DNA from: Streptomyces sp. NBC_00775
Lineage (GTDB): Bacteria; Actinomycetota; Actinomycetes; Streptomycetales; Streptomycetaceae
Direction of reading: 5' to 3'
DNA: 64,000 bases
NCBI RefSeq assembly: GCF_036347135.1
Contig: NZ_CP108938.1
Span: 5,952,001-6,016,000, forward strand
Shown here piece after piece: positions 15,516-22,429 of this stretch (the first letter of the stretch is position 1; each line of letters begins with the position of its first letter). Under the pieces are notes generated by a model. That model searched no databases and was not told where the DNA came from. It was given only the letters and a program-made list of their open reading frames with translations. Made by a program: the position numbers and the translations under genes.

Positions 15516-16967
15516 ATGTCCACCTCGGCCGCCACCAAGGCCTCCGCCCCCCAGCAGCCGGAGCCCCGGCCCGCGCAGGGTGCCCTCGACCGCTACTTCA
15601 AGATCTCCGAGCGGGGCTCCAGCATCCCGCGCGAGATCCGCGGCGGTCTCGCCACCTTCTTCGCGATGGCCTACATCATCGTGCTGAACCCGATCATCCT
15701 GGGCAGCGCGAAAGACATGTACGGGAACCACCTGGACAACGGCCAGCTGGTCACCGCGACCGCTCTGACCGCGGCCTTCACCACGCTTCTCATGGGCGTC
15801 ATCGGCAACGTGCCGATCGCGCTGGCGGCGGGCCTGGGTGTGAACACCGTCGTCGCGCTCCAGCTCGCCCCCCGGATGTCCTGGCCGGACGCCATGGGCA
15901 TGGTGGTGCTGGCCGGTTTCATCGTGATGCTCCTTGTCGCCACCGGTCTGCGTGAGCGCGTCATGAACGCCGTGCCGCTCGGCCTGCGCAAGGGCATCGC
16001 GATCGGTATCGGCCTGTTCATCATGCTGATCGGCCTGGTCGACTCCGGCTTCGTCACCCGCATCCCGGACGTCGCGCAGACGACTGTGCCGCTCCAGCTC
16101 GGCTCGGACGGCCACCTCAACGGCTGGCCCGTGCTGGTCTTCATCCTCGGCACGCTGTTCACGCTCGCGCTGATGGTGCGCAAGGTGCCCGGCGCGATCC
16201 TGATCTCGATCGTCACGATGACGGTCGTCGCGGTGATCATCAACGCCGTCGCCACGATCCCGTCCTGGGGTCTGACCACCCCGAAGTGGCCCGGTAACCC
16301 GGTCGCCACCCCGGACTTCGGGCTCGTCGGCAAGGTCAGCCTCTTCGGCGGCTTCGACAAGGTCGGCGTGCTGACCGGCACCCTCTTCGTCTTCACCGTG
16401 CTGCTGTCGACCTTCTTCGACGCGATGGGCACGATCATGGGCATCAGCGACGAGGCCAAGCTGACCGACGCGGAGGGTCAGATGCCCGGCATCAACAAGG
16501 TCCTCTTCGTCGACGGCATCGCCGTCGCCGCGGGCGGCGCCACCTCCTCCTCGGCCACCACCTGCTTCGTGGAGTCCACGGCGGGCGTCGGCGAGGGAGC
16601 CCGCACCGGCTTCGCGAACGTCATCACCGGCGCGCTCTTCGCCGTGGCCCTCTTCCTGACCCCCGTCGCCACGATGGTCCCGTCCCAGGCCGCCACGCCC
16701 GCGCTCATCGCGGTCGGCTTCCTGATCATGTCCCACTCGGTCAAGGAGATCGACTGGGCGGACTACACGATCGCCATGCCGGCCTTCGTGACGATGGTGA
16801 TGATGCCGTTCACGTACTCGATCACGAACGGCATCGGCATGGGCTTCATCACCTTCGTGGTGCTGCGCCTCGCCGCGGGGCGTGGCCGTGAGGTCCCGGT
16901 CGCGATGTACGTGGTCGCGGCGGTGTTCGGCTTCTACTACCTGATGCCGGCGCTGGGTCTGACCTGA
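15516..16967 (+). CDS. NCS2 family purine/xanthine-uracil permease
   Basis: The 483-aa membrane protein has the AzgA-type NCS2 signatures: GGLATFFAMAYIIVLNP near residue 50, GLRKGIAIGIGLFIMLIGL, and the motif LLSTFFDAMGTIMGISDEA. It should be a proton symporter for adenine, guanine or hypoxanthine in the cytoplasmic membrane. The ATG at 15516 with GAGG 10 nt upstream is preferred to an in-frame TTG at 15504. It is a single-gene unit with a structured leader. Confidence 0.92.
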   Translation: MSTSAATKASAPQQPEPRPAQGALDRYFKISERGSSIPREIRGGLATFFAMAYIIVLNPIILGSAKDMYGNHLDNGQLVTATALTAAFTTLLMGVIGNVPIALAAGLGVNTVVALQLAPRMSWPDAMGMVVLAGFIVMLLVATGLRERVMNAVPLGLRKGIAIGIGLFIMLIGLVDSGFVTRIPDVAQTTVPLQLGSDGHLNGWPVLVFILGTLFTLALMVRKVPGAILISIVTMTVVAVIINAVATIPSWGLTTPKWPGNPVATPDFGLVGKVSLFGGFDKVGVLTGTLFVFTVLLSTFFDAMGTIMGISDEAKLTDAEGQMPGINKVLFVDGIAVAAGGATSSSATTCFVESTAGVGEGARTGFANVITGALFAVALFLTPVATMVPSQAATPALIAVGFLIMSHSVKEIDWADYTIAMPAFVTMVMMPFTYSITNGIGMGFITFVVLRLAAGRGREVPVAMYVVAAVFGFYYLMPALGLT

Positions 16968-17010
16968 TCGGTCATGGCGTACGGGCCTCACGTACCCCGG
17001 TGTTCCGGGC

Positions 17011-17193
17011 TCATGTGACCCCGTAGAACTTCTCCGTCTCCTCGACCGCGGACTGGAACCGCTCGTCGAAGTCATCGCGAATGAGCGTTCGGACGACATA
17101 GTCCTGGACGCTCATTCCGCGTTTGGCGGCGTGGTTTCGGAGCCGGTCGAGCAGCTCCCCGTCTATCCGCAGGCTGAGCACGCTGGTCCCCAT
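17011..17193 (-). CDS. Ribbon-helix-helix DNA-binding protein
   Basis: The 60-aa product reads as a CopG/Arc-type ribbon-helix-helix: a beta strand TSVLSLRIDGELLDRL, helix A, then KRGMSVQDYVVRTLIRD as helix B, plus a short charged C-terminal tail. Such proteins bind palindromic operators as dimers, often as antitoxins, but no toxin gene lies next to it. A 16-bp palindrome at 17248-17263, 55 nt upstream of its start, is an obvious candidate autoregulatory site. Confidence 0.8.
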   Translation of the reverse strand: MGTSVLSLRIDGELLDRLRNHAAKRGMSVQDYVVRTLIRDDFDERFQSAVEETEKFYGVT

Positions 17194-17247
17194 GGAGTCG
17201 AGGGTCGCCGGACCCCGGCGGGTGAGGGGTCACTTTCCGCAGCGGGC

Positions 17248-17263
17248 TCACTCATATGAGTGA
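17248..17263. promoter_or_regulatory. 16-bp perfect palindrome in RHH/MarR intergenic region
   Basis: TCACTCATATGAGTGA is a perfect palindrome between the divergent RHH and MarR genes. It is an operator candidate for the RHH protein or another dimeric regulator. Confidence 0.6.
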
Positions 17264-17303
17264 TGTCGAGGTTCAGTGGCGCGGTTCACGGGCACCCCGG
17301 TGG

Positions 17304-17335
17304 TCTTTAGCGAGAGTAATGAGTTACGCTAAAGA
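17304..17335. promoter_or_regulatory. Probable MarR autoregulatory operator
   Basis: TCTTTAGCG (17304-17312) and CGCTAAAGA (17327-17335) form a perfect 9-bp inverted repeat with a 14-nt AT-richer spacer, ending two bases before the MarR ATG. The position would block transcription of marR and the MFS gene behind it. MarR proteins usually bind such dyads. Confidence 0.7.
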
Positions 17336-17337
17336 AC

Positions 17338-17775
17338 ATGCCTGACCTCACCCATGGCGACGACGAGGCCGCCGTGAACGCCTTGCGCTCCGCAGTGATG
17401 CGGTTGTCGCGTCGACTCAAGCACCAGCGGGTCGACGAGTCGCTGAGCCCCACCGAGATGTCGGTGCTCGGCACCCTTGCCCGCTGCGGCACCGCCACGC
17501 CGGGCGAGCTCGCCCGCAAGGAGCATGTGCAGCCGCCCTCGATGACGCGCATCGTCGCGTTGCTCGAAGCCAAGGAGCTGGTCAGGCTGGAGCCGCACCC
17601 CGAGGACCGGCGCCAGAAGGTCGTCACGCAGACCGACAAGGCCGAGGCGATGCTCGAAGAGAGCCGCCGCAAGCGGAACGCGTTCCTGGCCGGACTGGTC
17701 GAGGCCCTCGACGAGGACGAATGGGCGAAGGTCCGCGAGGCCGCCCCCGTCCTGGAGAAGCTCGCACAACTGTGA
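17338..17775 (+). CDS. MarR-family transcriptional regulator
   Basis: The 145-aa protein has a MarR winged helix: LSPTEMSVLGTLARCGTATPGELARKEHVQPPSMTRIVALLEAKELV followed by the wing RLEPHPEDRRQKVVTQTDKA. It probably represses itself and the MFS gene that starts 150 nt downstream, through the dyad at 17304-17335. After the TGA stop the same frame stays open for 37 more codons (to 17889), rich in Ala, Glu and Lys, which may be a decayed tail. Confidence 0.92.
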   Translation: MPDLTHGDDEAAVNALRSAVMRLSRRLKHQRVDESLSPTEMSVLGTLARCGTATPGELARKEHVQPPSMTRIVALLEAKELVRLEPHPEDRRQKVVTQTDKAEAMLEESRRKRNAFLAGLVEALDEDEWAKVREAAPVLEKLAQL

Positions 17776-17780
17776 CCCCT

Positions 17781-17806
17781 GGCGGCTCTCTCCCGGGAGG
17801 GCCGCC
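17781..17806 (+). terminator. Hairpin downstream of marR
   Basis: GGCGGC (17781-17786) pairs with GCCGCC (17801-17806) around an internal CTCCCGGGAG palindrome. It could reduce read-through from marR into the MFS gene. It is a weak call because the stem has internal mismatches. Confidence 0.4.
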
Positions 17807-17925
17807 GCCAAGAAGCTTCCACGAAGGCTTGCGAGAAAGCCGCCGAGGAAGCCGCCGAGAAAAAGAAGAGCGCCGACGCCGTCCCATGACGCCGACGTCA
17901 ACGACTGCCTAGGAGGCGAGCCCTG

Positions 17926-19416
17926 TTGAGTACGGGACCCGGAGCAGATTCCGCCCCCGCACCAGCCGCCCACGACTCCCCGCCCGCCCCCGACCGTTCC
18001 ACCGGCGCTTCCGTGTCCACCGGAGTTTCCGTGTCCGCTGACTCTTCCAGGCCCGCCGACTCTTCCGACGCCACCGGATCAACCGGCTCGGCCGGCTCCT
18101 CCGGATCGACAGGATCGCCCGGCTCGTCCCCCTCCTCCTCGATGTTCAGCTCGCTGAAGATCAGGAACTACCGCCTCTTCTTCCTGGGCCAGGTCGTCTC
18201 CAACACCGGCACCTGGATGCAGCGGATCGCCCAGGACTGGCTGGTGCTGAGCCTGACCGGCTCGTCCGCCGCGGTCGGTATCACCACCGCGCTGCAGTTC
18301 CTGCCGATGCTGCTCTTCGGGCTGTACGGCGGTGTCCTCGTCGACCGTCTCCCCAAGCGGCCCACGCTGCTCGTGACCCAGACGGCGATGGCCCTCACCG
18401 GCCTCGCGCTCGCCTTCCTCACCCTCTCCGGCCATGTCCAGGTGTGGCACGTCTACCTGGCGGCCTTCGCCGTCGGTATGGCCACGGTCGTCGACAACCC
18501 GGCCCGCCAGACCTTCGTCGCCGAGATGGTCGGCCCCGGCCAGCTGCAGAACGCGGTCAGCCTGAACTCGGCGAACTTCCAGTCCGCCCGCCTGGTCGGC
18601 CCCGCGGTGGCGGGCCTGCTGATCACCGGCGTCGGCACCGGCTGGGCCTTCCTCTTCAACGGCCTGTCCTTCGTGGCCCCCCTCGCGAGCCTGCTGCTGA
18701 TGCGCTCCCGCGAACTGCACGTGGTCAAGCGGGCGCCGCGCGGCAAGGGCCAGCTCCGCGCGGGACTCCACTACGTCGCCGGCCGCCCTGAACTGATCTG
18801 GCCGATCGTCCTCATCGGCTTCATCGGCACCTTCGGCTTCAACTTCCCGGTCTGGCTGTCGGCGTACGCGGACGACATCTTCGACGCGGGCGCCGGCGCG
18901 TACAGCCTCTTCAACACGCTGATGGCGCTCGGCTCGCTGGCCGGCGCGCTGCTCGCCGCCCGTCGCGGCACGGCCCGGCTGCGCGTCCTGATCGCGGCGG
19001 CCGTGGCTTTCGGCCTGCTGGAGGTGGTGGCTGCCGTGGCCCCGTCGCTGTGGCTCTTCTCCCTGCTCATGATCCCGATCGGGATCTTCGGGATGACGGT
19101 CAACGTCACCGCGAACACCTCGGTCCAGATGGCCACCGACCCCGCCATGCGCGGCCGGGTCATGGCGCTGTTCATGATGGTCTTCATGGGCGGATCGCCC
19201 CTGGGCGCGCCCCTCGTCGGCTGGGTCACCGACGCCTACGGCCCGCGCGTCGGGTTCGCCCTCGGCGGCCTGATCTCGGCGGCGGCCGCGGTCACCATCG
19301 GCCTGGTCCTGTCCCGTGTCGGCGGCCTCCGCCTCTCGGTCGGCTGGCACCACGGCCACCCGCAGGTCCGCTTCGTCCCGAAGGAGCAGCGGGAGCTGGC
19401 CACGGCAGCGGCATAG
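17926..19416 (+). CDS. MFS transporter, MarR-linked
   Basis: The 496-aa protein starts at a TTG (17926) nine nt after a perfect AGGAGG. Its first 70 residues are a low-complexity Ser/Gly/Thr/Pro tail. Then come twelve membrane segments starting at NYRLFFLGQVVSNTGTWMQR, with LVDRLPKRPTLLVTQ as the TM2-3 loop. NTGTWMQRIAQDWLVL is typical of the EntS/TetV-like MFS group (drug or siderophore export). With a MarR gene in front, it is probably an inducible efflux pump; the ligand is unknown. The last residues VRFVPKEQRELATAA are cytoplasmic. Confidence 0.88.
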   Translation: MSTGPGADSAPAPAAHDSPPAPDRSTGASVSTGVSVSADSSRPADSSDATGSTGSAGSSGSTGSPGSSPSSSMFSSLKIRNYRLFFLGQVVSNTGTWMQRIAQDWLVLSLTGSSAAVGITTALQFLPMLLFGLYGGVLVDRLPKRPTLLVTQTAMALTGLALAFLTLSGHVQVWHVYLAAFAVGMATVVDNPARQTFVAEMVGPGQLQNAVSLNSANFQSARLVGPAVAGLLITGVGTGWAFLFNGLSFVAPLASLLLMRSRELHVVKRAPRGKGQLRAGLHYVAGRPELIWPIVLIGFIGTFGFNFPVWLSAYADDIFDAGAGAYSLFNTLMALGSLAGALLAARRGTARLRVLIAAAVAFGLLEVVAAVAPSLWLFSLLMIPIGIFGMTVNVTANTSVQMATDPAMRGRVMALFMMVFMGGSPLGAPLVGWVTDAYGPRVGFALGGLISAAAAVTIGLVLSRVGGLRLSVGWHHGHPQVRFVPKEQRELATAAA

Positions 19417-19476
19417 GCCGGACACCTCCGGGGGGCCTTGGCCGGACCTCGGCCGGGCCTTGGCCGGACTGGCGGA

Positions 19477-19860
19477 CTACAAGCGCCGGGCCAGCACCTG
19501 GCCCGGCCAGTCGCCGACGGTGAAGGTCTCCGTCGGGGTGAAGCCGTTGCCCTCGTAGTACGCGACGAGCCTGCCGTCGCCGCCCGCGTAGCAGTCGAGC
19601 CGCAGCAGGGACACGCCGTGGCGGCGCGCCTCGTCGACGGCATGGGCGAGGAGCGCGCCGCCGACCCCGCGCCCCGCGAACCGGCGGTCGGTGACCAGGG
19701 AGTGCACATACAGCTCGGGTTCGCCGGCGGGGGCGACCTCCGGCCCCGGCCGACCGGTCAGCGTCATCGTGCCCGCCGGTTCGCCGTCGATCTCCGCGAT
19801 CCACGGGGTGCCCTCGGCGAGGATCCGCCGCACCTGCTCCACTGCCTCGGGGTGCTGAAC
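19477..19860 (-). pseudogene. GNAT acetyltransferase, N-terminus lost
   Basis: The frame holds the C-terminal two thirds of a GNAT acetyltransferase. The strand WIAEIDGEPAGTMTL, acetyl-CoA motif A (SLVTDRRFAGRGVGGALLAH), and VSLLRLDCYAGGDGRL with YYEGNGF are all intact. The first 40 or so residues of the fold are missing. Upstream, the sequence changes abruptly into the start of a DUF4239 gene in a different frame. The simplest reading is a deletion that removed the end of the DUF4239 gene and the start of this one. Translation could still begin at an internal GTG, so some product is possible, but a working enzyme is unlikely. Confidence 0.7.
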
Positions 19861-20111
19861 CAGGCGATCTGGAGCAGGGCGTTCGTCTCCGTGTACGTGT
19901 TCTCGTGCGCCTGGGAGCGGGACTCCCACACCCCGACGACCACCATCGCGAGGACGACCGCGTAGATCACCCCGACCTGCGCGTACACGAACCCCAGCAC
20001 CTCGTTGTTCGGCTTCCGCTTCGCCAGCGGCATGACCCGGGCGACGGCGAACAGCGCCGCGGTGGCCGCCGCCGAGCAGACCAGGAGCAGCAGGATCCCG
20101 AGCATGGGCAT
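19861..20111 (-). pseudogene. DUF4239 (bestrophin-like) protein, truncated
   Basis: The ATG at 20111, preceded by GGGGGGAA, begins a normal DUF4239 N-terminus: a first membrane segment LGILLLLVCSAAATAALFAV, then NNEVLGFVYAQVGVIYAVVLAMVVVGVWESR and ENTYTETNAL. The family normally runs about 250 residues with further membrane segments. Here the match stops after about 83 residues, and the frame runs through the GNAT sequence out of phase until a stop at 19764. The fragment is therefore a deletion remnant fused to the GNAT remnant. Confidence 0.7.
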
Positions 20112-20213
20112 ACGACGTTCCCCCCGTCGACGTACACATCCACCTATGTACGTGGATACCTCCATGGTGCGGGGAGGGTCGCCCGGTGATCCATTCCCTG
20201 GAAGGGTGACGTC

Positions 20214-20816
20214 ATGAGACTGTTTGCGGCGGTGCTGCCTCCGGACGACGTGATCCGCGAACTCGCCACGGAAGTCGACGAGTTGGAGCGGCTGCCGGGC
20301 GCGCACGACCTGCGCTGGACGGGCCGCCCCGGCTGGCACTTCACGCTCGCCTTCTACGGCGAGGTGGACGAGGAGATCGTCCCGGACCTCTCGGAACGGC
20401 TGGCGCGCGCGGCCCACCGTACGGACCCGTTCCCGCTCTCCCTGCGCGGCGGCGGCCACTTCGGCGGGCGGGCGCTGTGGGTGGGCGCGGCGGGTGACGT
20501 GGCGGCCCTGAGGCTGCTGGCCGGCCGGGCGGAGGCGGCGGCCAGGAAGGCGGGCGTCGCGACGGGGGAGCACCGGCGGTACCGCGCGCATCTGACGGTG
20601 GCCCGCAGTCGTGCCGTCGCCGACTTCAAGGCGTACGTCACTGTCCTGGGCGCCTTTGCCGGGCGGGAGTGGACGGTGGGTGAGCTGTGTCTCGTCCGCA
20701 GCCATCTGCCGAAGTCGGGGGTGCGGGGGGAACAGCCTCGCTACGAGACGCTGGCGAGCTGGGCGCTGGGGGTGGGCGCGGGGGCCGGAACGGGAGCTGG
20801 AACGGGGGGCGGTTAA
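20214..20816 (+). CDS. thpR: RNA 2',3'-cyclic phosphodiesterase (2'-5' RNA ligase family)
   Basis: The 200-aa protein begins MRLFAAVLPPDDVIREL and carries the two HxT motifs of the 2H phosphoesterase family, HFTLAF (H42, T44) and HLTVAR (H126, T128). These enzymes open RNA 2',3'-cyclic phosphates in the cytosol. The C-terminus ends in a Gly/Ala/Thr tail of low complexity (from about residue 185), which is not part of the fold. It is divergent from the DUF4239 remnant. Confidence 0.9.
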   Translation: MRLFAAVLPPDDVIRELATEVDELERLPGAHDLRWTGRPGWHFTLAFYGEVDEEIVPDLSERLARAAHRTDPFPLSLRGGGHFGGRALWVGAAGDVAALRLLAGRAEAAARKAGVATGEHRRYRAHLTVARSRAVADFKAYVTVLGAFAGREWTVGELCLVRSHLPKSGVRGEQPRYETLASWALGVGAGAGTGAGTGGG

Positions 20817-20826
20817 CCTCGATGGC

Positions 20827-20913
20827 GTGAACCCGAAGACCCGTAACCGGATCATGGCCGGTGTGCTTGTGCTGATGTTCGTCGTGGTGGCGGTGGCGGC
20901 GGCGGTCAGGTAA
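20827..20913 (+). CDS. Very small membrane peptide
   Basis: A GTG at 20827, ten nt after the thpR stop, opens a 28-aa frame: a basic N-terminus (MNPKTRNRI) followed by one hydrophobic helix of Val, Ala, Leu and Met, ending in Arg. The composition is that of a single-pass membrane peptide rather than random high-GC sequence. I recall similar short proteins at this place in other Streptomyces but cannot verify it. No strong ribosome site is visible; coupling to thpR is possible. Confidence 0.55.
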   Translation: MNPKTRNRIMAGVLVLMFVVVAVAAAVR

Positions 20914-20989
20914 TACCCGACCGCCACCGCTGCGCTCCGCTGGGTGGAGCCGGGGAGCTGCGGGTTGTTCTTTGACTGCCGGCCGGCTG

Positions 20990-21046
20990 TGGCTGGTCGC
21001 GCAGTTCCCCGCGCCCCTAAAAGGGGCGCTCCTGTCGGCGCCTCTT
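20990..21046. repeat. Dispersed repeat copy with terminator hairpin
   Basis: A minus-oriented copy of the repeat core (GCGCAGTTCCCCGCGCCCC, with GGCTGGTC before it) ends in GCGCCCCT-aaa-AGGGGCGC (21011-21029), an 8-bp stem with a 3-nt loop. It lies between the convergent thpR/small-peptide genes and the aldo/keto reductase and can end transcription of both. Confidence 0.75.
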
Positions 21047-22039
21047 TTACCAGGCGAACGCCTCCGGCGACGGGCCCGGGCCCGGGAAGATCTCGTCGAG
21101 CGAGGTCAGCAGGTCGTCGCTCAGCTCCAGTTCCACGGCCCTCACGGCGGACTCCAGCTGCTCGGCCGTGCGGGGGCCGACGATCGGGCCGGTGACGCCG
21201 GGGCGGGTGAGCAGCCAGGCCAGGGCGGCTTCGCCGGGCTCGATGCCGTGCTTGTCGAGCAGGTCCTCGTACGACTGGATCTGTGCGCGGGAGGAAGGGT
21301 TGGCCAGGGTGTCGGCGGCCCGGCCGGAGGCGCGGCGCCCGCCCGTGACCTCCTTCTTGATGATCCCGCCCAGTACACCGCCGTGCAGCGGGGACCAGGG
21401 GATGACCCCGAGTCCGTACTCCTGCGCGGCCGGGATGACCTCCATCTCGGCGCGCCGCTCGGCGAGGTTGTAGAGGCACTGCTCGCTGACGAGGCCGATG
21501 GTGCCGCCGCGGCGGGCGGCGGTCTCGTTGGCCTGGGCGATCTTGTAGCCGGGGAAGTTGGAGGACCCGACGTAGAGGATCTTGCCCTGCTGGATGAGGG
21601 TGTCGATCGCCTGCCAGATCTCCTCGAAGGGCGTGCTGCGGTCGACGTGGTGGAACTGGTAGACGTCGATGTAGTCGGTCTGGAGCCGCTTCAGCGACGC
21701 CTCGACCGCGCGCCGGATGTTCAGCGCGGAGAGCTTGTCGTGGTTGGGCCACGGGTCGCCGTCGGCGGCCATGTTGCCGTACACCTTGGTGGCGAGGACC
21801 GTCTTGTCGCGGCGGTCGCCGCCCTTGGCGAACCAGTTCCCGATGATCTCTTCCGTACGGCCCTTGTTCTCGCCCCAGCCGTACACGTTCGCGGTGTCGA
21901 AGTAGTTGATCCCTGAGTCCAGCGCCGCGTCCATGATGGCGTGGCTGTCGGCCTCATCGGTCTGCGGACCGAAGTTCATCGTGCCGAGAACCAGTCGGCT
22001 GACCTTGAGTCCCGTGCGTCCGAGCTGCGTGTACCTCAT
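21047..22039 (-). CDS. Aldo/keto reductase
   Basis: The 330-aa protein is a TIM-barrel NADPH-dependent reductase of the YajO/YhdN-like group. It starts MRYTQLGRTGLKVSRLVLGT. The catalytic tetrad is visible as D48 and Y53 in FDTANVYG, K85 in VLATKVYG, and His in YQFHHVD near 130. The C-terminal NADPH site shows GPIVGPRTAEQLESAV. The substrate is unknown; carbonyl detoxification is typical. Upstream tandem dyads at 22060-22095 suggest control by a dedicated regulator. Confidence 0.9.
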   Translation of the reverse strand: MRYTQLGRTGLKVSRLVLGTMNFGPQTDEADSHAIMDAALDSGINYFDTANVYGWGENKGRTEEIIGNWFAKGGDRRDKTVLATKVYGNMAADGDPWPNHDKLSALNIRRAVEASLKRLQTDYIDVYQFHHVDRSTPFEEIWQAIDTLIQQGKILYVGSSNFPGYKIAQANETAARRGGTIGLVSEQCLYNLAERRAEMEVIPAAQEYGLGVIPWSPLHGGVLGGIIKKEVTGGRRASGRAADTLANPSSRAQIQSYEDLLDKHGIEPGEAALAWLLTRPGVTGPIVGPRTAEQLESAVRAVELELSDDLLTSLDEIFPGPGPSPEAFAW

Positions 22040-22059
22040 GACTCCTTAGCCAACTCCTT

Positions 22060-22095
22060 AGAGCACGCTCAAGGCAAGAGAGCACGCTCAAGGCA
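22060..22095 (-). promoter_or_regulatory. Tandem 17-bp direct repeat upstream of aldo/keto reductase
   Basis: AGAGCACGCTCAAGGCA occurs at 22060-22076 and again at 22079-22095. Each copy contains a GAGC-ac-GCTC dyad. Read toward the gene, CCTTGAGC-gt-GCTC-t-AAGG is a near-perfect dyad of the kind bound by MerR- or TetR-type proteins. It lies 20-56 nt upstream of the start codon. Confidence 0.6.
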
Positions 22096-22429
22096 GGGCG
22101 CCACTTTGCTTTTTCCGGGAAAGTGTGAGCACATTCCGCGCCGCTTTATTGCTGTGCTCACAAAACCCTGGGGTTCGTCAAGCGCGAGAAGCACCACATT
22201 GGATTGCCGAGAATTACGTCGGCTCCAACGAGCCGTGGCTGTTAGGGTGGAGACCCGTCCCGGGGTGCGAGTTGTGCCGTGTCGGCACCTCACCCCGGAT
22301 TGCATTGTGTGGGCGTCCCGTTTCGTCGGATTCCGTTCGCCCCGGCTTCTCTCTCGGAATGGAAGTTGACTTTTCGGGTCGCTTTCTCTCTCCGGGGAAA
22401 TGTTTCCAGCCCACCTTTGGAGTATTTCC
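22096..22429 (+). promoter_or_regulatory. Structured promoter/leader region of DHA2 exporter
   Basis: This 334-nt gene-free, AT-richer stretch contains TGTGAGCACA (22124-22133) paired with TGTGCTCACA (22153-22162) over 19 nt, which has a Crp-like half-site look. Further on, CCGGGGTGcGAG (22260-22271) pairs with CTCACCCCGG (22289-22298), enclosing a perfect GTGCCG-tgt-CGGCAC hairpin. The second structure is likely in the transcript leader. No known riboswitch is recognised. Confidence 0.5.

Noticed and set aside
15510..17099. 529-aa minus-strand frame opposite the NCS2 permease
   Set aside because: Asp/His/Arg-rich shadow of a membrane protein gene; no domain.
19434..19471. Tandem GGCCTTGGCCGGAC words downstream of the MFS gene
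   Set aside because: Two short imperfect copies in simple G/C-rich text; likely a degenerate terminator rather than a distinct element.
22096..22429. Known riboswitch before the DHA2 gene
   Set aside because: I looked for cobalamin, guanidine and ykkC-like motifs and could not recognise any conserved box.
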